From Fibrobacterota bacterium (GTDB taxonomy: Bacteria > Fibrobacterota > Chitinivibrionia > Chitinivibrionales > FEN-1185), in assembly GCA_003165595.1 (NCBI GenBank), contig PLWQ01000026.1:61247-119657 (forward strand): DNA of 58,411 bases, written 5' to 3'. The stretch's first letter is position 1; each line of letters opens with the position of its first letter. The position numbers and the translations under genes were made by a program. Of this stretch, positions 38,891-46,704 are shown in pieces. The notes beneath the pieces were generated by a model that searched no databases, was not told where the DNA came from, and saw only the letters and a program-made list of their open reading frames with translations.

Positions 38891-39660
38891 TATTCTTCCT
38901 TTGCAAGGGAGAGCGTGACGGCCACGTCGCATGATGCGGCTTCGATACTGCCGCCTTTTTGCTCGCGCACAAGCCGGATCAGTTCGGTAAAATATAATTC
39001 GTCGCGGGCGGGCGCACCCTCTTTGGCCGCTGGCGAAAACGAGGCGGAAAGTCTCATTGCCGTGCCGCTATTGTCCGGTTGCAGGGAGAGGAGCAGCGCG
39101 AAGGCGTTCGATGCGGCTGCGGTACCGCCGACCAGCGGACTTGTTGCATCCTGCGTCTCCACCGCGTTGACACACAGCGTAAGCACCGCGGATGCCTTTC
39201 CAGTTTTTAGCAGCGACACCGCGAGTTCGAGCGCAGTGAGGCCGCTGGCGCCGTTTCCGGCCACCACCCGGTTCGGTCCCTTGAGGCCATAGTAAATGGC
39301 AATGTCGGCGATGGCCGATGACGGAAGCGTGGCCGAAAAGATTGCGGGGCTGGGAAAGCCCGCGATCACGGATTCCATGTATCGCATGTCGGTGGACAGG
39401 GATCCTGCGGATATGCCGAGCGTTATCGCCGTGGAATCCTTGTGTGCGATCTGGCGGCCGGCCAGGGCCACGGACGCGGCGGCAAACGCGAGCCGGTCGG
39501 CAAGCATAAGCTTCCCGAAAGCGGGATACGGCTTGTCGAGAACCTGATCGCGCCTCACATCCCCGGGACCGGCCTGGCCTTCGTCCCAGGGACGAAGGCC
39601 CAGCGGCCCGGCAATGCCCTGCGGCAGGAGCGCGGCAAACGATTCGACGCGAATGCTCAT
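38890..39660 (-). CDS. Half-size ketosynthase-like protein lacking the nucleophile
   Basis: The 256-residue protein covers only the N-terminal (thiolase-like) half of a ketosynthase: YPAFGKLMLADRLAFAAASV, TLGISAGSLSTDMRYMESVI, ATLPSSAIADIAIYYGLKGP and then VVAGNGASGLTALELAVSLL. The last line aligns with VVSTACASGLxAL of active enzymes, so the nucleophile Cys is Gly at residue 137. It therefore cannot condense and probably acts as a chain length factor or a structural partner. It ends with the ordinary half-domain boundary and has no C-terminal half. Its start overlaps the stop of the upstream intact ketosynthase by four bases (ATGA), which suggests a heterodimer between the two. Confidence 0.82.
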   Translation of the reverse strand: MSIRVESFAALLPQGIAGPLGLRPWDEGQAGPGDVRRDQVLDKPYPAFGKLMLADRLAFAAASVALAGRQIAHKDSTAITLGISAGSLSTDMRYMESVIAGFPSPAIFSATLPSSAIADIAIYYGLKGPNRVVAGNGASGLTALELAVSLLKTGKASAVLTLCVNAVETQDATSPLVGGTAAASNAFALLLSLQPDNSGTAMRLSASFSPAAKEGAPARDELYFTELIRLVREQKGGSIEAASCDVAVTLSLAKEE

Positions 39661-40772
39661 TGCACCTCCGAAAGCACGACCGCGGCGTTAATTCCTCCGA
39701 ACCCGGCGGAGAGGCACAGCATCGAGCTGGTCCTGAGAATCTGGGGCTTGGCCGATATCGGCACCGGCTCGTCCACGCCGAGTGTTTCAAATCCCGCGCT
39801 GGGAGGAGCGAGCCTGCGGCGAAGGCATTCGGCGGCCACGCAGATTTCCAAAAGCGAGCCCGCGCCGCTGGCATGGCCGATTGCGCCTTTTACCGAAAAG
39901 CAAGGAGGATATTCTTCGCCGAAAAGGCTCGTTATGGCCTTTGCCTCCATTGCGTCGTTGTACTTTGTGGCGGTGCCGTGGCATTTGACGCCGCCGATGT
40001 CGCCGGGCGGCAGGGCCGCGTCGGCAAGCGCGGCCTTCGCCGCGCGAAAGAGGCCGTCGCCGGTGCGCGACGGACCGGTGCGGTGGTTTGCGTCGTTGGA
40101 ACTGCCTGCGCCCGCGACTACCACGTCGCCGGCGAAAGGTTCCCTGTATGTCAAGAGCGCAAGGGCCGCGCCGTCGCCGATGGTAAGGCCGTCGCGCGAT
40201 GAGTCGAAGGGTCGCGCGCCCGCGGGCGACAGCGCCGACAGCGCGTGGAAACCGGTTGCCACAAAGCGCGAAATGCCGTCGAATCCCAGCAGCACAACGG
40301 AGCGTGCGCGGCCCGACACGAGCATGTCGCGGCCGATTTCCACTCCCGTTGCGCCGGACGCGCACGCGTCGGAGACAACGATGGTGCGGCCCGCGGCAAT
40401 GTTCAGGATTTTCTTTGCATAGTGGGCCTGCGAAGACAAAAGGGGCATAAACGCTTCGGGCCGAATGCCCGATTCATAGTATGCTTCGAGCGGCGAAATA
40501 TCGCCCTTTGCGGCGCAGAAGATAAACGCGGTTGTGTCTTTGTCAAGATCCGAAGCGTCGATGCAGGGCGCCAGCGCTTCGGCGGCGACCCCGAGGCTCC
40601 GCCACGAAACATCCTTGAACGGCGCATGGGCAACGGGAACGCCGAAACACGGGCCGGGTACAATCGCGCTTGCGCCCTCGAACAGGTCCGCTACGGTTTC
40701 CTCAAGCGTTCCGAGGCTGCTCAGGATGCCGCAGTCTTCGAGCACTACTGCCGTACGTAAAGCCGCGGTCAC
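39657..40772 (-). CDS. Beta-ketoacyl-ACP synthase (active-site residues intact)
   Basis: The product has 371 residues from the GTG at 40772, which overlaps the stop of the dehydratase gene (GTGA); the upstream extension is out of keeping with this coupling. Catalytic residues are Cys137 in SDACASGATG, His265 in CHGTATKYND, Lys295 in SVKGAIGH and His300, with the end motif LSAGFGGINAAVV. It belongs to the FabB/FabF group, divergent from housekeeping enzymes and closer in feel to ApeO/ApeR of aryl polyene clusters. The N-terminus is short, with LEDCGILSSLG in place of the usual ITGxGxxSxxG. Confidence 0.9.
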   Translation of the reverse strand: MTAALRTAVVLEDCGILSSLGTLEETVADLFEGASAIVPGPCFGVPVAHAPFKDVSWRSLGVAAEALAPCIDASDLDKDTTAFIFCAAKGDISPLEAYYESGIRPEAFMPLLSSQAHYAKKILNIAAGRTIVVSDACASGATGVEIGRDMLVSGRARSVVLLGFDGISRFVATGFHALSALSPAGARPFDSSRDGLTIGDGAALALLTYREPFAGDVVVAGAGSSNDANHRTGPSRTGDGLFRAAKAALADAALPPGDIGGVKCHGTATKYNDAMEAKAITSLFGEEYPPCFSVKGAIGHASGAGSLLEICVAAECLRRRLAPPSAGFETLGVDEPVPISAKPQILRTSSMLCLSAGFGGINAAVVLSEVQ

Positions 40773-41167
40773 GATTGCGCCGCCTTGATGAATCCGTGGG
40801 CAAGGGGAAAGCCGTTGCAGGTCGCATTGCATTCGAAAAGGCCGAGATTTCCCATTTTGGCCTTGACGGTAATTTCCGCTTCAAGCGCATCGCCGGCAGC
40901 GGCAGCGCCCGGGAAGACAAAATCGTCGATGCTTGCGAGAACGCCGCGGCGCACAGCCCCGCCCGATTCCATGGCTTCGCACAGGATGGCGGCCTGGGCG
41001 CAGAATTCTACAACGCCTTCCGCCGACATGCCCGGGCCATAGTGTTCGTCGGGCCGCACCGTTCTTGCGCACCGGATCTTTCCCTTTTCGAATGCGACAA
41101 TGGCGTCCACAACAATCGCCGGCGGCCGGTGCGGAAGCAGGGTTTCTACGGCAGGAAAGGTTTGCAA
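40769..41167 (-). CDS. Hotdog dehydratase (ApeP/FabA-FabZ-like), first gene of the acyl operon
   Basis: The product has 132 residues from a TTG at 41167. This start is chosen because GAGGA lies 8 bases upstream and the protein then begins right at the fold (LQTFPAVETLLPHRPPAIVV); the frame stays open for another 117 codons into a repeat-rich gap, which is not coding. His13 in LPHRPP and Glu54 in VVEFCAQAAILCEAM are the expected catalytic pair of this dehydratase group, so it should be active on 3-hydroxyacyl-ACP. It matches ApeP-type dehydratases of aryl polyene clusters. The promoter must lie in 41168-41652. Confidence 0.85.
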   Translation of the reverse strand: MQTFPAVETLLPHRPPAIVVDAIVAFEKGKIRCARTVRPDEHYGPGMSAEGVVEFCAQAAILCEAMESGGAVRRGVLASIDDFVFPGAAAAGDALEAEITVKAKMGNLGLFECNATCNGFPLAHGFIKAAQS

Positions 41168-41652
41168 GAGACAAGTCCTCGGCTGTTGCTGTTTGCATTG
41201 TGCGAAAAGGATGAGTGTTCCAGGAAAACAAAAATAAATTTCGGCAGCAAGGCGATGGAACGAATATGGCAGCATGACGATCGTATGCTTCTGAGGGTGC
41301 CAGGCCTCTGTCAAACCGAATAGCGCGAAAGCCACATCTTGACAATTGTGGGATTGATCCTCTGCCAAGCGCCAGGCCGGACTGCAGGGCGCGCAAGAGC
41401 GCGGGGCCGGCCGACCCTCGCCGCAGGCGACTAGGGCGGCCCGGCACCGAGGCCCTTGGCCGAGCCAGAAAGGAGGGCCGCCGCCGCAAAGCGGCGGGGC
41501 GCCCAATCTCTTAGTCAATTTGCAAATACCCGAGGAATCCTGCTTCGCAGATCACATATTCATCCCGGCCCGGCCCCTCAAAAGACTATTTTTAGTATAT
41601 TCTATCGCTTTGCAAGTTTTTCTTCGAACAGCAGAAAAGGAAACCGCGCCCC
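41168..41652. other. Divergent gap with GC-rich hairpin element
   Basis: The left half (41180-41345) is of ordinary composition and should hold the acyl operon promoter on the minus strand. From about 41370 to 41505 lies a GC-rich hairpin element that ends GCGGCGGGGCGCCCA; its last 14 bases equal the terminal repeat of the element at 24921-25047, and its last hairpin is CCGCCGC AAA GCGGCGG. The serS leader (41510-41652) follows, with AAAAGGA before the ATG. No gene is supported. Confidence 0.6.
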
Positions 41653-42936
41653 ATGCTCGACCCTCAATTCATCCGCGACAATCCCGACCTGGTCAAAACC
41701 GGGGCGGCAAACAAGAAGAGTCCGGTAGACATAGACAAACTCCTCTCGCTCGACGAGCGGCGGCGGAGCATCATCCTGGACGTGGAACGGCTCAAGAGCG
41801 TGCGCAACGCAAAATCTCCGGACATCGCCCGGCTCAAGAAGGAAAAGAAAGAAGCCGAAGCCGCCGCGCTTCTGGCCGAAATGAAGACGCTTTCGGAAAA
41901 GGTGAAGGAGCTCGACGAAAAGCAGAAAGCCGTTGAAGACGAGATTCGCGGCGTGTCGATCTGGATTCCCAATATGCCGCACGCGAGCGTGCCCCACGGC
42001 ACCAGCGCCGCCGACAACGTTACGGTGAGCCAGTGGGGAAGCGAGCCCTCGTTCGATTTCGCCCCCAAAGACCACCTGCAGCTCGGGACGGCACTTGACA
42101 TAATGGACTTTCCGCGCGGGGCAAAGGTGGCGGGCGCGGGGTTTCCGGTGTACAAGGGCGCCGGCGCACTGCTCGAACGCGCGCTTATCAATTTCTTTCT
42201 CGACACCCATACGCTCACCAACGGGTATCGGGAGATATTTCCTCCGTTTCTTGTCAATGCCGACAGCCTTTTCGGCACCGGCCAGCTGCCCAAGTCGCAG
42301 GACCAGATGTACTACATCGGCGAAGACCAGCTGTACTGCATCCCCACGGCCGAAGTGCCGGTGACCAACCTGCACCGCGACGAGATGTTCGAGGCCGAGC
42401 GATTGCCCGTCAAGTACTGCGCGTACAGCGCATGCTTCAGGCGCGAGGCCGGCTCCTACGGCAAGGACACCAAGGGGTTTCTGCGCGTGCACGAGTTCAA
42501 CAAAGTCGAGCTTGTAAAATTCGTGGCCCCGGAAACCTCCTACGACGAGCACGAATCGCTCCGCGGCGACGCCGAGGGAATTCTGCGGGCGCTCGGTCTC
42601 AAGTACCGCGTCCTGCTGCTGTGCGACGCGGACCTGTCCTTTGCCGCGGCAAAGTGCTACGACCTCGAAGCATGGGCGCCGGGCGAGAAGAAGTTTCTCG
42701 AAGTGTCCTCGGTGAGCAACTTCGAGGATTTCCAGGCGCGGCGCATGAACATCCGGTTCCGGCCAAAGGCGGGGGAAAAGCCGCGGTTCGTACACACCCT
42801 CAACGGCAGCGGCCTGGCAACCGCGAGAATCCTGGTTGCGATACTGGAGACCTATCAGACGTCAAGCGGGTCGATCCGGGTACCGGAGGTTTTGCAGCCC
42901 TATATGCACGGGATGAAGGAAATTGTTAAAATATAA
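41653..42936 (+). CDS. serS: Seryl-tRNA synthetase
   Basis: The 427-residue protein has the usual length and layout: an N-terminal helical hairpin (about 30-105, ARLKKEKKEAEAAALLAEMK ... KVKELDEKQKAVEDEIRGV) that holds the tRNA-Ser long arm, and a class II catalytic core with motif 2 (CFRREAGSYGKDTKGFLRVH) and motif 3 (LNGSGLATARILVAILETYQ). The serine-binding line CIPTAEVPVTNLHRDEM is present. It charges tRNA-Ser (and tRNA-Sec if present) in the cytoplasm. It is a single gene, divergent from the acyl operon and followed by a hairpin-rich gap. No T-box or other leader control is seen. Confidence 0.98.
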   Translation: MLDPQFIRDNPDLVKTGAANKKSPVDIDKLLSLDERRRSIILDVERLKSVRNAKSPDIARLKKEKKEAEAAALLAEMKTLSEKVKELDEKQKAVEDEIRGVSIWIPNMPHASVPHGTSAADNVTVSQWGSEPSFDFAPKDHLQLGTALDIMDFPRGAKVAGAGFPVYKGAGALLERALINFFLDTHTLTNGYREIFPPFLVNADSLFGTGQLPKSQDQMYYIGEDQLYCIPTAEVPVTNLHRDEMFEAERLPVKYCAYSACFRREAGSYGKDTKGFLRVHEFNKVELVKFVAPETSYDEHESLRGDAEGILRALGLKYRVLLLCDADLSFAAAKCYDLEAWAPGEKKFLEVSSVSNFEDFQARRMNIRFRPKAGEKPRFVHTLNGSGLATARILVAILETYQTSSGSIRVPEVLQPYMHGMKEIVKI

Positions 42937-42948
42937 GGAGCTTTATGT

Positions 42949-42964
42949 GGGGGAAGTTTCCCCC
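42949..42964 (+). terminator. Short hairpin after serS
   Basis: GGGGGA, loop AGTT, TCCCCC, 13 bases after the serS stop. A run of T is missing, so it is only a candidate terminator. Confidence 0.4.
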
Positions 42965-43009
42965 TCGCTTCGGCCCGGCGTTGCCGCCGGTCCTCCGCTA
43001 CCCCCTCCT

Positions 43010-43065
43010 GGGTGCACCCCAAGCGGGTGTAGTTGCAAGTGTCAACCATCGGTTGGGGGGCACCC
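43010..43065. repeat. Long-range inverted repeat
   Basis: GGGTGCACCCCAA (43010-43022) pairs with TTGGGGGGCACCC (43053-43065) with one A-G mismatch, and the loop has its own GTTG/CAAC stem. It could form a cruciform or a stable RNA structure. Confidence 0.65.
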
Positions 43066-43139
43066 GCGGAGATCTGTTGGGATTGGTTTGCAGCAGCTCT
43101 CTTCCCTTGACAATGGGAATGTGCCAAATCGGAGCCTGA

Positions 43140-43292
43140 CATACCGCAGAGAAGGCGTTGCGGAAACGTGACGCGCGCAATGCGAAGCGTTGCGCATCGC
43201 GCACGTTTCCGCTGGAAAGGGTGTGGGCGCAGATCGCCGCCGCACAGCGGCGGAAGCTGCGCCCCAGGGGAAACCGCGTAGCGGTGTCCCCT
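43140..43292 (+). repeat. Three-hairpin dispersed element, copy 1
   Basis: It starts CATACCGCAG and ends GGTGTCCCCT. Three stems follow one another: GAAACGTG...CACGTTTC; GGGCGCAG (43225-43232) with CTGCGCCC (43257-43264) around CGCCGC/GCGGCG; and GGGGAAACCGC with GCGGTGTCCCC. An inverted copy of almost equal length lies at 46459-46612, where the stems have different bases that still pair. Confidence 0.8.
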
Positions 43293-43320
43293 CCAGAAGT
43301 CTTAATTAATATCAGGAAAT

Positions 43321-44637
43321 ATGGCAAACCCAGCCTTCTACCGTTTCCTCATGCGAATCCGGCCGTTTACCGGCAGGTATGTGCTGCTGCTCGCCTGCAT
43401 CGCCGGGTTCATCTGGTATGCCCAGTACTCGCGCACCGTCATCATGCAGCTGCAGGAGGAATCGGTGAGCGTGACCCAGACCTACGCGGAACTGATTCGC
43501 ACCGCAATCACCGAACGGATGAACAACCAGGAGATGAACGTTATTTTCGAGGAGATCATCCGCAAGGCAAACATCCCCGTCGTCATCACCGATACCTCGT
43601 GGAATCCCGTCATGTGGCGCAACATTGTGGGGGGAACGTTCTTCCACCGTACCGAAGTGCCCGCGCACGACACGTCGGGCGAGGCGGTCGCGAAAGTGCG
43701 GGCCAAGATGGCCGAATACATCAAGAGCTACACCCCGAAAGTTCTTTACTTAAGCGAAACACAGTCCAAACTCGGGTATCTGGTTTTCGGGAACAGCGAA
43801 CTCATCTACAGCCTGTCGCGGATGCCCTACATCGAAGCGGGCCTTGTGGCCGCCTTCATCTTCTTTGCCTTTCTGGGATATCAGAACATCCGCGTCACCG
43901 AGCGCAGCAACCTGTGGGTGGGATTGGCAAAGGAGACCGCCCATCAGCTGGGCACGCCCATATCCTCGCTGATGGGATGGGTCGAATACGTCGGCTCGCT
44001 CACGAACACCGAGGAGCCGATCGATCCCGAGGATTTCGTAAAGCAGGTGCACGCCGTTACCGAAAACATGGGAAACGACCTGCTGCGGCTGCGCAAGGTA
44101 ACGAGCCGGTTTTCCCAGATCGGGTCGGTTCCAGCCCTTGTCGCGTGCGACATCAACGAGGTGCTCAACGACGCGGCGGTGTATTTCCGGACGCGCCTGC
44201 CCTTTCTGGGCAAGCATATAGAAATCCGGCTTACGCCGGGCGCGCTGCCGCAGATACACGCCAACAAGCAGCTTATCGAGTGGGTCTTTGAGAACCTGCT
44301 CAAGAATTCGGTGGACGCAATTGTGAAGGTTGACGGGCTCATCGAGATAAAGACCGAATATCTGGCCGGCGAAAAGATCGTGCGCATTTCGCATGCCGAC
44401 AACGGCAAGGGCATTTCGTGGGAAGACCAGAAGAAGATATTCGCGCCTGGCTTTACAACAAAGAAGCGCGGCTGGGGCCTGGGGCTCACGCTGGCGAAAC
44501 GCATCGTTGAAGATTACCACAAGGGGAAGATCTATCTTTCGTGGACCCAGAAGGACAAGGGCACCGCTTTTTGCATCGATCTTCCGGCCGGACAGGACAA
44601 GCCCGCGCGAGGCGGGGCTGGAACAGGCCGGTCGTGA
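43321..44637 (+). CDS. porY: Sensor histidine kinase, probable PorY
   Basis: The 438-residue kinase has TM segments at about 20-36 and 175-195 flanking a periplasmic sensor (about 37-170), then a HisKA-like domain with the acceptor His208 in KETAHQLGTPISSLMGW and an ATPase domain with intact N-box (NLLKNSVDAI), DNGKG and GWGLGLTLAKRIV. The AHQLGTPxSSLxGW line is the one found in the Bacteroidota-type kinases that include PorY. The next gene on the strand encodes a PorX homologue, so this is best read as the PorY/PorX pair that controls type IX secretion. It has a good ribosome site (AGGA). The C-terminal tail is Gly/Arg-rich and probably not functional. Confidence 0.88.
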   Translation: MANPAFYRFLMRIRPFTGRYVLLLACIAGFIWYAQYSRTVIMQLQEESVSVTQTYAELIRTAITERMNNQEMNVIFEEIIRKANIPVVITDTSWNPVMWRNIVGGTFFHRTEVPAHDTSGEAVAKVRAKMAEYIKSYTPKVLYLSETQSKLGYLVFGNSELIYSLSRMPYIEAGLVAAFIFFAFLGYQNIRVTERSNLWVGLAKETAHQLGTPISSLMGWVEYVGSLTNTEEPIDPEDFVKQVHAVTENMGNDLLRLRKVTSRFSQIGSVPALVACDINEVLNDAAVYFRTRLPFLGKHIEIRLTPGALPQIHANKQLIEWVFENLLKNSVDAIVKVDGLIEIKTEYLAGEKIVRISHADNGKGISWEDQKKIFAPGFTTKKRGWGLGLTLAKRIVEDYHKGKIYLSWTQKDKGTAFCIDLPAGQDKPARGGAGTGRS

Positions 44638-44673
44638 GATGAATTATTTTGAGGCAGACTGAGTACGAAGATC

Positions 44674-44823
44674 CACCGCAAAGGCGCAAAGGACGCAAAG
44701 AGAGAGTGACAAAGTAGCAAAATAACAAAGTGACATAGTCGAAGAAATGGCTGAAGAAGTTTATTATAATCGATTTACCCGTTCCTTTGCGTTTTTCTTC
44801 GCGCCCTTTGCGTCTTTGCGGTG
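44674..44823. repeat. GCAAAG-type inverted repeat between porY and porX
   Basis: Left arm CACCGCAAAGGCGCAAAGG and on to 44700; right arm at 44797-44823, its complement with 3 differences in 27 positions. The right arm in the same sense occurs again at about 47207-47223 (CGCGTCTTTGCGGTG). Between the arms is AT-rich sequence (AGTTTATTATAATCG at about 44757-44771). It could fold as a long stem in the porY-porX leader. Confidence 0.8.
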
Positions 44824-44867
44824 AGATTCAGTTTCCAATCTTCTGACGATGGAGTGAGGCAACCTGC

Positions 44868-46436
44868 ATGAGCGGCAACCGGAAGAGAGTCCTGTGGGCG
44901 GACGACGAGATCGAGTTCCTCCGCTCGCACATTATGTTTCTCGAAACGCGCGGCTACAACGTAACGGCCGTGTACTCGGGTCACGACGCCATACATCTTA
45001 TCAAGGAAGATCCCAAGGCATTCGACATCGTCCTGCTCGACGAACAGATGCCGGGAAAGGACGGCCTCACCACGCTCGAGGAAATCAAGGAGATCGTGCC
45101 GGACCTGCCCGTGGTTATGGTGACAAAGAGCGAAGAAGAACATGTGATGGACGAAGCCCTGGGAAAGAAAATTGACGGGTACCTCACCAAGCCCGTCAAT
45201 CCGAGCCAGATCCTTTCGGTGTGCAAGAATCTGCTCGACTCGAAGCAGATCATCTCCACGCAAATCACGCAGAAATTCGTGCGCAATTACTCCGACACGC
45301 GGCTTGCGATGTCGGCCGCCATGACCGCCAAAGACTGGATGCACCTCTTTGAGGGCCTTACCAAATGGGACCTGGAACTGGAAACAGTCGAAGACGAAGG
45401 GCTGCGCCAGGCCCACGCCGGGCAGAAATCCGACTGCAACACCACGTTCGGTGATTTTATCGCCGAGAACTACGGGCAATGGCTCAAGGGTGAGAACAAC
45501 CCGCCGCTGCTGTCTCCCAATATCGTGGAAACGTTTCTGGTTCCGCGCCTCAGGGATGGGAAGAAAGTCTATTTCGTGGTGCTCGATTGCATGCGGCTCG
45601 ACCAGTACTGCGCAATCGAACGGCTGCTGCGCAAATACTTCGACATAGAACGCAACTTCTACTATTCCATTCTGCCGACCTCAACGCCGTTCGCGCGCAA
45701 CGCGCTCTTCGCGGGAAAATTCCCCATCGAGATCGCGAACGAATACCCGGATCTGTGGAAGACGCCGTCCGACGACGAGAGCAGCCTCAACCGGTTCGAG
45801 CGCCAGCTGCTGGCGAGGAAGCTCAAGAGCTGCGGGCTGCACTACGCCGACGATCCGAAATACGTCAAGATACTTGACGCATCGGATTCCAAGGAATTCC
45901 TCAAGAAGATAGGTTCCTACGAAAAGGACCAGCTTGTTTCCATTGTCGTCAACTTCGTGGATATGCTCACGCACAGCCGTTCCACGTCGAGCATCCTGCA
46001 GGAAATCGCGCCGGACGAGACCGCGTTCCGGTCGCTTACGCAGTCGTGGTTCCAGTTCTCCACCATCTTCTCGATCCTCAAGGAATTCGCCACGCAGGAC
46101 TGCACCGTGATACTCACCACCGACCACGGCTCCACCCTGTGCACGAGGGGTACCGAGGTGTACGGCTCCCGTGAGGTTTCCAAGAACCTCCGGTACAAGT
46201 TCGGTGAAAACATAACCTGCGATGAGCGTCACGCGCTGTTTTTGTCCGATCCCACGGTGTTCAAGCTTCCCGCGTTCTCGCTCAACTCCTACTGCATCAT
46301 CGCGCGCGAGAATTACTACTTTGTCTACCCGGACAAGTCCGAAAATCACCAGCGCCAGTACCAGAACAGCTTCCAGCACGGCGGCATTTCCATGGAAGAG
46401 ATCATTATTCCGCTGGCAATAATGAAGCCGAAATAA
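44868..46436 (+). CDS. porX: PorX: response regulator with PglZ domain
   Basis: The 522-residue protein has an N-terminal receiver domain (1-120) with phospho-acceptor Asp58 in DIVLLDEQMPGKDG, the acidic pair ADDE near residue 11-14, and Lys108 in YLTKPVNP. The C-terminal part (about 210-520) is a PglZ alkaline-phosphatase-like domain: VVLDCMRLDQYCAIE, SILPTSTPFARNALFAGKFP and VILTTDHGSTLCTRG carry the expected metal-binding Asp, Thr and His residues. This two-domain layout defines PorX, the T9SS response regulator of Bacteroidota and Fibrobacterota, which acts with PorY and an ECF sigma factor (SigP). A GAGG ribosome site lies upstream, though a 230-base gap with an inverted repeat separates it from porY. 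Confidence 0.93.
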   Translation: MSGNRKRVLWADDEIEFLRSHIMFLETRGYNVTAVYSGHDAIHLIKEDPKAFDIVLLDEQMPGKDGLTTLEEIKEIVPDLPVVMVTKSEEEHVMDEALGKKIDGYLTKPVNPSQILSVCKNLLDSKQIISTQITQKFVRNYSDTRLAMSAAMTAKDWMHLFEGLTKWDLELETVEDEGLRQAHAGQKSDCNTTFGDFIAENYGQWLKGENNPPLLSPNIVETFLVPRLRDGKKVYFVVLDCMRLDQYCAIERLLRKYFDIERNFYYSILPTSTPFARNALFAGKFPIEIANEYPDLWKTPSDDESSLNRFERQLLARKLKSCGLHYADDPKYVKILDASDSKEFLKKIGSYEKDQLVSIVVNFVDMLTHSRSTSSILQEIAPDETAFRSLTQSWFQFSTIFSILKEFATQDCTVILTTDHGSTLCTRGTEVYGSREVSKNLRYKFGENITCDERHALFLSDPTVFKLPAFSLNSYCIIARENYYFVYPDKSENHQRQYQNSFQHGGISMEEIIIPLAIMKPK

Positions 46437-46458
46437 TTCTTGAAGGTCAAGAGCTGGT

Positions 46459-46612
46459 GGGGAAACCGCGTGCGGTTTCCCCTGGCCCCCGGCTTCCGCC
46501 GCTCTGCGGCGGCGATCCGGGGGCACACCCCTTCCAGCAAAGGTGCGCGCCGAAGTCGCTCGCTTGACGCTCGCGAGGCGCCGCACCTTCGCAACGCAAC
46601 CGCTGCGGTATG
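46459..46612 (-). repeat. Three-hairpin dispersed element, copy 2 (inverted)
   Basis: Read on the minus strand it starts CATACCGCAG and ends GGTTTCCCC, like copy 1 at 43140-43292. Its second stem is GCCCCCGG (46524-46517, read as GCCCCCGG) with CCGGGGGC (46492-46485), compared with GGGCGCAG/CTGCGCCC in copy 1, yet the loop core CGCCGCCGCAxAGCGGCGG is kept. The third stem GGGGAAACCGC/GCGGTTTCCCC is perfect here. The two copies flank porYX. Confidence 0.8.
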
Positions 46613-46666
46613 CCGCTTCGCGGCGATATCCTTTTCGGTAGATTCTCCGGTTCCCTTCTCTCTTCA

Positions 46667-46690
46667 GGAGAGGGGTCGGGGGTGAGGTCA
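46667..46690 (+). repeat. GGAGAGGGG/GGGGGTGAGGTCA dispersed repeat, copy 2
   Basis: Matches 15550-15576 apart from three inserted bases. It ends 14 bases before the tsaE frame. Together with the hairpin element it fills the 268-base gap between porX and tsaE. Confidence 0.65.
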
Positions 46691-46704
46691 AAACAAGATC
46701 CGAG

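Larger units (their letters stand above)
42937..43320. other. Hairpin-rich gap between serS and porY
   Basis: This 384-base space holds a possible terminator (42949-42964), a 13-bp long-range stem (43010-43022 with 43053-43065) enclosing a GTTG/CAAC hairpin, and the three-hairpin repeat at 43140-43292. No protein-like frame is present; the porY ribosome site (AGGA) is at about 43313-43316. Confidence 0.7.

Noticed and set aside
38601-38972. N-terminal extension of the ketosynthase frame
   Set aside because: It lies over the ACP gene in another frame and reads as Arg/His-rich noise; the ketosynthase fold begins only near 38630-38600.
41168-41518. 117-codon extension of the first dehydratase gene
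   Set aside because: The extension is Cys/Pro/Arg-rich, reads through a hairpin repeat, and a GAGGA site supports the TTG at 41167.
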